A stretch of DNA of 64,000 nucleotides, from assembly GCA_013400975.1 (NCBI GenBank), contig WBMZ01011737.1:1-64000 (forward strand), read 5' to 3'. Position 1 is the first letter of the stretch; each line of letters begins with the position of its first letter. The position numbers and the translations under genes were made by a program. The DNA comes from Atrichornis clamosus (taxonomy: Eukaryota > Chordata > Aves > Passeriformes > Menuridae). Of the stretch, positions 37,421 through 48,427 are shown piece by piece. The notes below the pieces were generated by a model that saw only the letters and a program-made list of their open reading frames with translations, had not been told where the DNA came from and searched no databases.

Positions 37421-39516
37421 ATAGACCTGGTTAATTAAAAGCTCAACATTTCTTCAAAACTCTTACCTGTGACCTTGTGTGCTGAGGGCTCTTTTCCAAT
37501 TTTGAAAACTCACTCATTGCCGTGACCTACACTGCTCAATCCAACTTCTTTAAAGCTTCCAAGCTTTTCAGATCCCTTCTATTAGTGCCTGCTCCTCATG
37601 GTGATGTATTCACTAACTCTCCCTATTGTCCTTCAAAGTCATTTGTAGGGATTGCTCAGACCTGCAGTATTTTCTAAAATCCTCTCCAGTTACGCTCACA
37701 CTTTGCTCACTTCTGCACAATTCATGGAGGTTTTTGTTAAGCTTTGCCACATGTCCCGTCCTGGGGCAGATCCTTTACATAACCTGTATGCCAATGCACT
37801 TTGAAACAGAAATGCACTTCCCCCTACATCTGACGGAAGGCTGAAAGACCGAAGCTTAATTTAAACCCAAAATGACTTTTCAGTGCTTCACAAATTGTTC
37901 CTACACAAACAAAAACAAAAGTCTGTGGATTTCTTTTGTCTTATAATTTTTATTACACATTACAGAAGAGTTCAGGAGCAGTCAGTAAGTTGAACTAGAA
38001 CCAATTCTCATCTGTTGTTATGGTTACCAGGAGTAGAAAATAATTTCCTGTAATTTATCTTAAGATCATTTATGTCAGATACAAACACAGATTAAGCGGA
38101 ATACCACGGTAATTTCTTCTTCAATTGTGTTAGGAACCATAAGACATTCATTTTTACTTCATAAATAAGGGTTACAGTATGTCATGCTCAGTCAAAGAAG
38201 ATAAAATGAATCTAATTAAGTGCCATCAGAAGATCACTTTGCTGTTTTTATTGCAGCAATAAAAGTGCCCTTACCTTCTTATTCTTAGAGAAATGACAGA
38301 GATTATTATGGAAATGGGATGAGATCAAGTAAGTCTTGCTTGACCTAGACTTGGATACAACAATATCCTTGTGTCAGTGATTGTTGAAGTGAATAAGCAG
38401 TTTACGAAATCTGATGGGCTAAACCTCATAAGAGATGCACTTCCTTTATTAGAATGAATGAAACCATATGTAAGCCTCAGACAGGCCTTGTTTATTGGGT
38501 TTTATATAAACAATATCATCTTTTTATTGATCTATAGGCCTCAGTGGTGATGATGGCAAACAAGGCTTTCAGATTGATGACTGCAGGTCCCTTATGTTGA
38601 TTAGTTGATGTGTGCACAAGTGAAAAGAACCATTTAGCATTAGTGGTGTGTGTATACCAGTATAATAATCTGGAGGTGGCTTCAGGGCACAGTAGAGCTG
38701 TGCATGGAAACAAGAACAGTGGAGAGCCCTGAAAGAGCACAGGTTAAGTGAAAGGCTGTTAAACAATATCCTGAAGACATTTTTATCAAGTTATGAGTCT
38801 TTAAAATGCCAGCAGGGAATTTGCAAAAAAATAAGTAAGTGAGGTCTGTGGAAAGTCTGCTATAAACCTTGTGAAGTTTCAAGAGTCTCACCACCTGTAC
38901 AGTAAAAGAGAGTTCAGGTGATATGTGGCCCACATGTTTGGAGGTTTGATGGAAAATAAATCCAGCCTCCTAGATTTAAAAAACAAAAAAGCCAAGCAAA
39001 AACCAAAAAAACACCAAACCCCAAAAATCTACTCTCTGAAACCAAAGATATATAAGCAGAAAGAATTCCCGTGTCTGCCCCCATGCTCCTCTTCCAAATA
39101 TGGTGAGTCAGAGAGTTTTCTTCATGTACATATAATTTCCTTCAGGTACTGAAGTTACTCTGATCTGAACCTTTGTATAACATTTTCTTTTTCTGTGATT
39201 ATACCTTTGTACAGGACATTTAAAAAAATCCTTAGGACTGGTTCCACTCTGGAAAAAGTCTTGTATTTTTCTGTGTGTCTGACGCTACAATTCGGTGTCT
39301 TCAGGACTACACTGGACGACTGGGCCATGTTTTCATATAAAAGCAGCACATTTTGACACACAGGATAAAGTGTGCTCCAGGTCTTGTTTCCCTTGGTAGA
39401 TAGCCGTCAGTTTGAGTAGTGCCTAAAAGCGCAGCCAACAGAAGGTACAGAATGCAGCTGGAGTGGTAAGTGTGACTAAAGTTTTGGTGTGGTAAAAGCA
39501 ACTAAAACCTGTGTCC
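37421..39516. other. Unique non-coding DNA, no gene seen
   Basis: No gene recognised. The segment around 38195-38290 contains CTAATTAAG and a repeated TTTATTGCAGCAATAAA (TTTATTGC/GCAATAAA inverted repeat). An A-rich tract lies at 38978-39040. Confidence 0.6.
38978..39040 (+). repeat. A-rich low-complexity tract
   Basis: About 60 bp of A-runs broken by single C, G or CC. There is no clear retroposon body upstream. Confidence 0.7.
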
Positions 39517-39530
39517 CCAGTAAATGACCC
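39517..39530 (+). repeat. Left copy of 14-bp direct repeat bordering the LTR
   Basis: CCAGTAAATGACCC lies 25 bp before the LTR start and is repeated exactly at 39840-39853, directly after the LTR end. The length and offset do not fit the 4-6 bp target duplication expected from retroviral integrase. Confidence 0.9.
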
Positions 39531-39555
39531 TGGGAAGTTTCTTACTCAGAAGAAG

Positions 39556-39839
39556 TGTGCTGGTTTTGGCTGGGGTACAGCTAGTTTTCTTCACAGTGAC
39601 TGGTATGGGGCTGTGTTCTGTGTTTGTGCTGAACACGGAGTTGTTAATATAGAGATGTTTTTGTTATTGCTGAGCAGAGCTTAGACAGACCCAAGGCCTT
39701 TCCTTTCCTTATTAAACTGTCTTTATCTCAACTCACAAGTTTTCTACCTTTACCCTTCCGATTCTCTCCCACATCCTGCTGGTGGGGGAGTGAGTGAGTG
39801 GCTGCCTGGGGCGTGGCTGCTGGCTGGGGTTAAACCACA
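39556..39839 (+). mobile_element. Solo LTR of the same family as 4762-5315, internally deleted
   Basis: It begins TGTGCTGGTTTTGGCTGGGG, continues with the family's TCTTCACAGTGACTGGTATG block, and ends GGCTGGGGTTAAACCACA, so both LTR ends are present. At about 284 bp it is roughly half the length of its relative. The U3 core, including the TATA box and the ATT simple-repeat tract, is missing between about 39690 and 39705, and the sequence jumps to the ATTAAA polyadenylation-type hexamer (39711-39716) and the TTTATCTCAACTCACAAG block. No viral genes flank it. Without its TATA region it is unlikely to drive transcription. Confidence 0.88.
39711..39716 (+). terminator. LTR polyadenylation-type hexamer ATTAAA
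   Basis: ATTAAA lies where this LTR family carries its polyadenylation signal, at the R region. ATTAAA is the common variant of AATAAA. It could still end a read-through transcript, but no evidence for that is available here. Confidence 0.45.
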
Positions 39840-39853
39840 CCAGTAAATGACCC
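39840..39853 (+). repeat. Right copy of 14-bp direct repeat bordering the LTR
   Basis: Exact copy of CCAGTAAATGACCC at 39517-39530. The following 25-30 bp also resemble the left flank weakly (AGTTTCT and AAGA blocks), which suggests a longer decayed duplication. Confidence 0.9.
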
Positions 39854-42096
39854 AGTTCAGCAGTTTCTGCATGCAAGAGACAGTACAACTTTATATTAGG
39901 GGCCAAGTAGAGACATCTTCTCACTCAGGAGAATGCTGTCCTTGCCATTTTCACTTTAGCTGATCTAGCAGAGATGTAAAGCACCACAAAAATCCAATAA
40001 TGCTAATTTATTTAATTTCCTGAGCTGGAAGTGACAAGGAGCCAAGTGCACGCTATCCTGCTCACATGAAAGCTGATGTGCAAGTTGAAAATCAAAAGTA
40101 TTGCCAAGGAGATCACAACTTGCATGGAGTTAAGCCATCTCAAATGAAGGCTTCTGAAATCCTTTACCTGCTTCAATAAATGGCATTTCAATGTTAATAA
40201 GGAGTGAGGAAATCGGGGGGAATAAGGGAAACATATTGTAGCTGCAATTGCTGAGGCAGATCCACTGCTGGTATGAACACTGTTGAAGCAAATACAAGAT
40301 ATAATGATTAGCATCAGCTAGGAATGCCCCTTAGCACTATGTCATTAAAGTTCCTGAGAGTGGGAGTTAACATAGGCAGTTTAAAGTGTATTGGAAAATG
40401 ATTTTTCATTCCATTTTAAAAACTCATTTCATGCATTGTTGTGTCATCTACTTTTAAAATTACAGTACAAGCAGAAAGACCAAAACGTGATACTGATCTT
40501 TTAAATCATGATCCCCAGGGCAGAAGTACACGATTGACCTGTAGTTATTTGTTAGATCTTTCCAGGCCATTCAGCAGAATAGTATGCAGGAGAGTCATAT
40601 GAGTACCTATATAACGAGTAAAAGGTATGTGATCGAGAACTATATTAGAGTGAATAAATAGCAGCGAGGTGGCTCACGCTGTGAAGTTGTGACTGAAGCT
40701 GAAATAGCCATTTCTGTTGCCTTGGTGCAATTGGTGACCTACTGGAACCAGCTCTTTGTTGGTAATCTATATCAACACTTGGACAACAGTTCCTTTCAAT
40801 TCATCATTTCCCAAGAGATTTAAAGCAGTCATTGAAACATTTTCTTTTGCTGAACACCATTTATTACTTTGAAGGATGGAGCAGTCTCTTCTAAACACCC
40901 ACTGTGCATTAAATATTACAAATTAAAATAAACTACTCCCTGACTAAATAAAACAGTAGCCATAGGAGCAGGCTGGTATCAGCTTATTTTCTAACATTTT
41001 TCTCAATTAAGGAGAAGGACTTTAGTAACTGGACAATGTGGCTTCTTATTCTCAGAAAACATATGTGTGCATACGTAAAAAATACAGTTCTTGAAAATGA
41101 GAATTAATTGTATTCCAATAAGTATAGTGGATGGGGAACACTATACAACTTCTTATTCCTAGCTTTATTACTTAATCATATTGGCGGGGTTGGAAATGCC
41201 CCTTGTGTATGTATTCAAGATGATTAGACTTGCAGCAAGATATTGACTGGAAAAATTACAATGTATGAGAAATGAGCTTTTGCTGATTTTTTTTTCTTGT
41301 GAATGGAGAGAGATGGCCCATTCTATCTGGATTTCTCTGTTGCTGTTTATATCACACGGTGGGGAAGATACCATAAGCCATGAATTTAACTGTGTTAATG
41401 TAAGACTTCTGTATAGTGTAAGACTCTAGTTTTCTCCTTTCTATCCTTCTTAATACAGTTTATTTCACTAGGAACAAAAGAAAATCTTGCATGCAAGATT
41501 TCTGTCCATGTTCAGAGTCTGTTCCTTTGATCAAACTCCTGGATTCAACCCACACTTTGGGATTCTGCCAGGTCTAGCCTGCATAAACCAGAGAAAACTC
41601 TTTTGCTTTATTGGACTAAAGACTGTCTGTCTGATTCCCCAATCCCTGATATCCTTCACTGTCTTCTCCTGAAAAGAGACTCTGATATTTTAAGAGGGTT
41701 ATTGACTTTGGCTTACAATGTTCTCTTTTAAATTTAACATTAGATTTAGAGAGCTGCTGTCCCGTGGAGGAACAGAGAGAGGATGGGTGAGGAGCACATG
41801 GGGAGCACGGGCTCTTGCCTTTTTTTTTTTTTTTTTTTTTGGTGACAGTTTTTGACCAATATTTGCTGTAAAGATACTTGGAGATTTATCTGTTCTGTAA
41901 GATGGTTTGAGAAAACACCTACGCTTTAACTCTATGTTTCCAACACCACCAGACATCTACTTAAATTTTACCCCATACCTGCCAAGACTCTTTATTACAC
42001 AGAAAATACATGTTTTCCTCATGAAGCACATGCTATACCAAGCGCTAATGAACATGGACACACACAACGCTAAGCACGATTGACATTCTGAGATTT
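39854..42096. other. Unique non-coding DNA, no gene seen
   Basis: No gene, RNA or transposon recognised. It contains a T21 homopolymer (41820-41840). A 100-codon frame at 40012-40314 (minus) has no domain signature. Confidence 0.6.
41820..41840 (+). repeat. Homopolymer T21
   Basis: Twenty-one T's on the plus strand (A's on the minus). The minus-strand sequence before the A-run shows no recognisable retroposon. Confidence 0.85.
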
Positions 42097-42160
42097 TAAC
42101 TGTTATGTTTATTTGCTATTACACATGATAACTGTTATGTTTATTTAGTGTTGCATATGA
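42097..42160 (+). repeat. Two-copy 32-bp tandem repeat
   Basis: Both units begin with the identical 18-mer TAACTGTTATGTTTATTT (42097-42114 and 42129-42146). The remaining 14 bp of each unit agree at 9 positions. That gives about 27 of 32 matches, so this is an old local duplication that has had time to diverge. Confidence 0.85.
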
Positions 42161-43796
42161 CAGCAGCTGATAGCCACAACTGAAGCTGAATTTCAAGGAA
42201 TGAAGCACTTCACTGGAACAAATAGCAAGAATAAAGTCTGGCTTGGAGTTAGAGGGAAAACCAAGGCATGTAGGGGTGAGGTGTCCTGCCTAAAGGCAGA
42301 GCAGGGCCCCGGCAATACTGGAAACAGAGCACAGTCATACCATCCCCCATGCAGGGCCATGACTGCTTGACTCAACTTCCAGTTCTGCTTTGTGGGTCTC
42401 AGCACCCTGCAGAACCGGTGCAATCCTCGCTGCAAGCACAGCAAGGAGAAAAGCTCCATGTTTGCCTGTCTCCAGGATGAATCTCTGTGTCAAAACAGAT
42501 GCATCAGTCAGAATTATGCTTGGATTTCTTCCCTGAAATGGGATTTCTGTTTGTTTTCAGTGTGATGTAACAAATGCCTGATTGGGAGATTAGGGGCAGA
42601 TTCTGCAATCATGAAATGCTGTATTTTCTGTAGCCCAGAGCATTTTCTGAAGTAAAGCTCCCAAGTTAGATGAAAGCATGTTTGAGGTGAAGAATTCAGG
42701 GTAACCTCACTTCCAAGACGATTCTTTCCCAAGTCTTTCAACCAAGAAGACTTTGGAGGGAGGAGTTAAAGGAGAAGACAGTAAGTATGATTATTTCATC
42801 AATGTGAGGGAAGGTGCAGTACAAGTCAATAATGATGTATAGCAGGGGTTTCTTTTCCTCACTCTGTGTGTACAGATAACAGGTTATCAAGCCAATCAGT
42901 GCAACCTAAACAGTGCTGGGATGCTTCCTCTCTGTAAAGTCTCATTCCTTCCACTTATAGCTCAGTTACTAGTCACATGTGTTAGATCTTAGCAAGATCT
43001 GTGGTTGAAATTTTCCTGATGTGTAATCAGAGTTATGGGTGACTTGTGACCATTGTTCAGAACACTTCAAGCTGGGATAGAGCAAACTTGCAGGGCACAA
43101 GGTACAAATTCAAACAACTGAGTGGAGAGAAGGGACAGGCATCCACTCTCTGTTGTCTCTTGCAATGCAATAATTATCTGTGACCAAATGAAGCTGGTGG
43201 GAGCAAGGTACAAACCAAGCAAAATGGACAGTGCTTGCACACTGCAGCAGATCTGTGGGAGTACCACAGCTTGTACTGGCCCCACCACTCATTTCTGATT
43301 CTGACTGAGGCATCTGCAACTTCTGAGCAGCATGTAAGCACCTTCTCTTCCTCACTGACCCTTCCCCACCAGTTAGGCATCTTCAGGCTGGTTCTCCTTG
43401 GCCTGCCTTCCCACAGCAACATCTCTTGGCCTACTGGCCATGTCCATACATATGCTGAGGCTTATGAAAAACCACTCTGCAAATTAAAATTTCCTTTGAA
43501 CCAAGAAATCCAGAGAAATTTCAGTGAATTCCAACCCATCCTTTCCTCCAACACACTGTGATTTTGCTTTTGAGGTAGAGCAAGTCTGTGAGTCTGTCCC
43601 TGTCCCCTTATGAAACCTGTAACTGATTTATTTTCATCAGACACTATTTCAAATCTGATATGCATAAGCACAGTCAGATCTTGTTTGAAAGAATGTAATC
43701 ACTGATCTTCGACCTCTGAATTTCTTGGATTTTATAGATATAACTCACCTCGTTGTGTGTTTAAACATATTTTTTCCACCTCTCAATTGGTGACAC

Positions 43797-43816
43797 CTAC
43801 ACTTTAGAAAGTGTAG
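43797..43816. repeat. Small inverted repeat with adjacent partial copy
   Basis: CTACACTT and AAGTGTAG pair around the loop TAGA. TACACTTTAGAATA follows at 43821 as a partial direct repeat of the same motif. This is probably a local duplication. Confidence 0.5.
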
Positions 43817-44619
43817 AATATACACTTTAGAATATAGATGAAATACCAGACAGAGGCTACATGAAGAAGGTGTTAACAAATAGTTCTCACTACCTTAAAT
43901 AGACCCTAAAGCTGCTTTCATCTGTGCTCTCTTCACTTCCCCTGTTGAAATTGATTCATTGAAAAAATTGATCATTTAAATCAAAAGCCCTGGTTCCCTT
44001 CTGTATTCTCCATCAGTTTGTATTTATGTAGCTGGAGATGTGTTTTTAAGTATTCTTTTAGGGCTCTTTAAGCTCTGATATATTTCTGGAAGCACAGATT
44101 TGGAATACCAGTGATTTGTCTACTTAAATGCAAGAAAATGTTATATATACCTCTGTAGAAAAATTTAGTCTATCAAACATTCTGCTACTTAACACGTGGT
44201 TTAACCACATAATTGAGCCTCTTAATGCATTTGCCTCAGTGACATTTGGAAGGCAAGGGACTCAGAGCTGGCTGATGGAGGCACTTTGGGACTGGGGGAA
44301 AGTCATGTCATCTTGGATATGACAAACATCTAGGAACGTCCCCAGACAATATCCATCAATCCAGCTGCAGGTCTTTTAATGCAAAAAAAGGGGCAACTTC
44401 TATTGCAGGGTGTGGAGAAAGCTGAGTGGGGATGATGGCAAATTTAGGAATCCAAAAGGATGCACCATCAGCTCTCTGATTTACACTGCAGCTAAGCACA
44501 GTCAAAACCAATCCCCACAAATCATCTAAGGAGGACTGACTTATATTAGCCTATTGTATGTAGAGACTTCATTAATGAACCTGATGCAGTGAGAATCTCT
44601 GATACTGTCATGGCAGGAG

Positions 44620-44830
44620 ATTCTGTTTTAATTATTATATGTGATTTTGTAATTTTAATTGTATAATTATCACAACATTAAAAGATGCAATTATATTTTA
44701 AATCTTCTTAAGAACTCAATTTTATTACAGTTTTATTACTTTGTAATGATATGATATTTTATTATTCAAAATTAGAAATTATTAGAAATAATTTTATGAT
44801 TACACTCTTTTAAAATATGATCTTTTTATT
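44620..44830. other. Extremely AT-rich block
   Basis: About 210 bp made almost entirely of A and T, rich in TAATTATTA, ATTTTATTA and TTATTATTCAAAATTAG words. It could act as a nuclear-matrix attachment or easily unwound region, but nothing more specific is visible. Confidence 0.5.
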
Positions 44831-47298
44831 CTTTTATCACTTTATCTTACAACCATCCTACACATCCAGTGGAAAGTGAAAGGCTGCAAGCATTTTGAGA
44901 GTAAGATGATAAGACATCAAAGATGATGGTGAAATTTTTCCACTTTAGCTGTAGCCTGCCTTACAGAATTAATGAAGCAGCTTCTGATGACAGAAGTTAC
45001 TTCAAAGCAAAACTCTAGTTATGAAAACAGCTTTTGTGGAGGGCTCACGCTTAAAATGAGTTATGTCACAACTGTCTGCAAGATCAGGAACTGTATGAGA
45101 GGAGGTGGTGAAGTTGTCTGGTGCTAATTGTTCCATTTGCTCATAGCAACGTGAATCAGAGACAATCCTTTGGAAATCAGAAGCAACACTTTTGTTACAG
45201 AGATCTGAGACAGGTTTCAAACCTGAGCAAGGCTCACAGTCATCCATCTTGCAGCACCCAGGGAAGCAGATGTTTTCCCAAATACAAGTGAAATGGTCCA
45301 TGCTGCGTATCAGAACTTGAGCCACCTTAAATGACCTCATTTCCTCTTCTATTTTTTACCTTTGCATTTACTGTTTGCTTTCATGTGTTTTGCTGTGTGT
45401 TTTTTTATTAGACAGAGTGTCCTTGTTGAGTTATATTAACATTTTCTATTGTTCTTCAGACTTTGATATTATACCTAAAAACATTCATCCTTTGTCTCAA
45501 CCTGTTCCTCAGTCCTGTTACAATCAAAATAGAATAAGAAATCGTACTTTGATCTCCTGCAGTTAACAGAAATGCAAAGGCAGGGAAGCAGGGTGGGTAG
45601 GGGTGCATCCACCCTACCCTAAGGAGCTACTAACCCGAAAGAAGAGGTGAGAGCGATTTTTAACTACTGCACTGCCACAAGTGCACTGAACACACGCACT
45701 TTGTGATCAAGAAGAGCGTGGTATTTCTGGTCTGTGAGACATCGCAACAAGGACAGAATTAATCTCCGGTGGGGATATCTCTGCTTTCATAGTTTGGCCC
45801 TCACACTGAAGTGCAGGTCTCAGCATAGAGGAGATTTTTGTCCAGATGCCTTCCACAGTGTCTTGTCAACAGTTGGATGTTCCACTGTGCGTTCGTACTG
45901 TCTGCCCCACTTCCAAACTGCTTGAGAGAGAGACAGATTCTTACACATATAATATTCACCTTAAACCATAAGCAATCACAAAAATAAAGTCTTAATAAAA
46001 ACACAGTGTAATATTATATTCAGGTAGGCTCACACTGTTTGTCCTAGATGAAAACCACCAAGTCTAAAATTTAAGCAATTGTTCACTTTCATTTTTCTCT
46101 CCACTGTTTTCGAATCTGTATTTTCAACCATGGCTTCACCTCATTTATAGAAAACTAGAGAACAAACTTCAGTGATCGGATCCTGCTGTTTTTATAAAAT
46201 CCTAGGTAATATTCTGTCTGCATGAATGTCAGAAATTCCTTTCATTGGGAACAGATTGAATGGAAGTATTGTATCAAAATTACTAGAAACAGAAAGAAAG
46301 CACACTGATTTCTGAATTGTGCAGTCTGCTCTAAGGTACTGTCCGTACAGAACATACAGCTGCTAGAATTGCCCTGATTGTGCTCCTTTTTAGTTTTTAA
46401 CTGGCAGAAAATATAATCTCTATTTATTAATTTCCTTGTAGCTATTTTGTACTGTGTCTCAGAACGGTATCTGAAGTTGTGCAATGTTGTGCAGTACATC
46501 AGGTAGGCAGGAATACTTTGCAGGGAAGCTCAAATCACAGTGTGCAGTCAGGAGCCACACTTCATCTCCTGCCATTCTTTCAAACCAAATGAGAATTTAC
46601 TCATCAGGACCCGATATGCTGAGATGCTTTCTCTATTTAGTGTCACACCTGACATACAGTGGAGGGCAGGAGTACTCACATCCATCAGAACCATGCTTAA
46701 AAAGCAGAGAGATTTTGGCATTGTGTGTTACTGCTTTTGATCCCAGCACAGGCCAATTACCACTCAGTCCTGCTTTCTTTCTTTTCCTTAGGTGCTGATG
46801 GAAGTATCCCATGCTAAAGAGGTTTGCCAAGCTGAAAGTGAAAAATTAAAAGCTCTTCTGCTATAATAGTATTGGCACTTGCATCAATACTTTTTTGAAA
46901 TGTGGTTATGTTGCTTTTAAGGGAGAATTTGTTACTAAAGCAACAGCTATATTTGCTACTATAAAAGCAGAGAAATTGCTGTATCCTGGGAACAACAGCA
47001 GTGTGTTGAAGTGTTGACACTGAGTATTTTTATTCATATCATCAGTGCAGGTGATGCTTGGTTAAAGACAAAATACCCTTTCCTTGTTGAGCTTTCTGAG
47101 ATGGGATATGGAGGAGGGGAGAGGTGAACACTTGAAATAACAACCTGAGAGCACTGGGAGGACTCCCTGTTACAGCCCTGTCTGTGGAGCTTTCTACCTT
47201 AAACACACACCTGCCACACAGTACCCCAAGGGGTGCAAAGCGCCCCACCCTGTCTGCAGGTGAGCAGAGCTTTTTGGATGACACAAGCGCTCTGCATG

Positions 47299-47338
47299 CA
47301 CACAGACACACCTGCACACACACACGCACACACACACA
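47299..47338. repeat. Imperfect CA microsatellite
   Basis: CA dinucleotides interrupted by CTG and CG steps (CACACACACACGCACACACACAC type). It is probably polymorphic. Confidence 0.8.
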
Positions 47339-48343
47339 AATTTGCACTACACTTGGTTTCATCCAAGTGCTTCCAACTGGTTCAGAGTGTGCTTACTGGA
47401 GTCAAAGGGGCAGCCTATAAATTGATTCCAGTAAGTGCTGAATCAAATGGTCAGAGAGGGCTCGGGATATATTGCACACACAAGCAGAAGTGAATCGCTG
47501 AGGAATTTACTGTCATCAGCACGGATCATTTGATCACATTCAGAGTTACTGCTTCTGCAAAGAGCAAAATAAAACTGACCCCTGAATCCCATTCCACCTG
47601 CAAGCTGTTTTCCCACATCCCTACACATCCCCTGTGGAGAAATCAGATAAACTAAACACCGAGTTTTGAATAAATAATGATTCACCTCAAAGAAATTATC
47701 TACCAATACCCATCTTTTTTGCCCAGATAATCAACTGAAGGTGTGGGTCAGGTCTTCTTGTTGTTAGGAACGCTTTGGTTTTTGGTGAAGGAAGAAGTTA
47801 ATTTTGTATTTTTTCAAAGATGAAGTTTTGATTTTGACCAATCTAGTATGATTAAAACTGCAAATTGCTTGGGGATTGTATTCCAAAGCTGATTCATTTA
47901 ATGCTTAATTATATGTCTAAGCTGGCAGTATTGCCAGTGATTGTCTTTAAGTAAACAGAAGCCTATATGTTTTGAAAAATGGAATGAAAACACCACCAGT
48001 AAAGAAAAATCAATAATGTTCCCCTTTCCTGATACTCTAAAGGTTTATCTCTTTTTATAATTGAGTGTAAGGGCCAAATTTTTAATTGATAAAAATCAAT
48101 GCAATACTTGGGACTTATGAGAAACTCCAGGAATTTAGATATCCGTGGGGGAAAAAGGGACTTGAATGACAAATTTCAGGTATTCTTGGCCATATTCTCC
48201 CTGACCCTCTATGTACAGGGATTTCAATAGCTACTCTTCAACTTGCTGATATCAGTAAAACTGCAAGAATCAAGCACCAATAGTTGTAGGACTGTGAATT
48301 GCAGGGTTAGGTTTGTCTGGTGATAAAACGAAGACGTGCTCAC

Positions 48344-48427
48344 CTGCCTAGCTGGTGGCATGATAACGTGTAGTCTTGAATAAAATCACGGTCCAGAGCG
48401 CCCTCCTTCGGCAAAGCAGGTAAAAAC
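48344..48427 (-). other. Possible 84-nt coding exon (unproven), minus strand
   Basis: Read on the minus strand, a pyrimidine-rich tract (CCTCATCCCTTCTTCAG) forms an acceptor just above 48427, and GGCAG/GTGAGC forms a strong donor at 48344/48343. The enclosed 84 nt is a multiple of three. It enters after one base and leaves after two, and it is open in a single frame that includes LPKEGALDRDFIQDYTLSCH. The segment keeps several CpGs in an AT-rich, CpG-poor setting, and the residue mix is balanced and protein-like. I do not recognise the family, and no partner exon was found in the window, as expected if introns are very long. The open frame also runs upstream through the acceptor to 48654, so the exon boundary depends on the splice reading alone. 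Confidence 0.25.

Larger units (their letters stand above)
42161..48343. other. Unique non-coding DNA, no confirmed gene
   Basis: About 6.2 kb without recognised transposons or exons. A 112-codon frame (45002-45340 minus) is cysteine-containing and reads rather like protein, but it has no family match I know and no splice or promoter context. Frames around 43067-43561 overlap on both strands. There is a small hairpin at 43797-43816, an AT-rich block at 44620-44830, and a CA microsatellite at 47299-47338. Confidence 0.55.

Noticed and set aside
4762..39839. The two LTRs as 5' and 3' ends of one provirus
   Set aside because: They are in opposite orientation, 34 kb apart, and no gag, pol or env remnant lies between them next to either LTR. 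They are separate solo LTRs.
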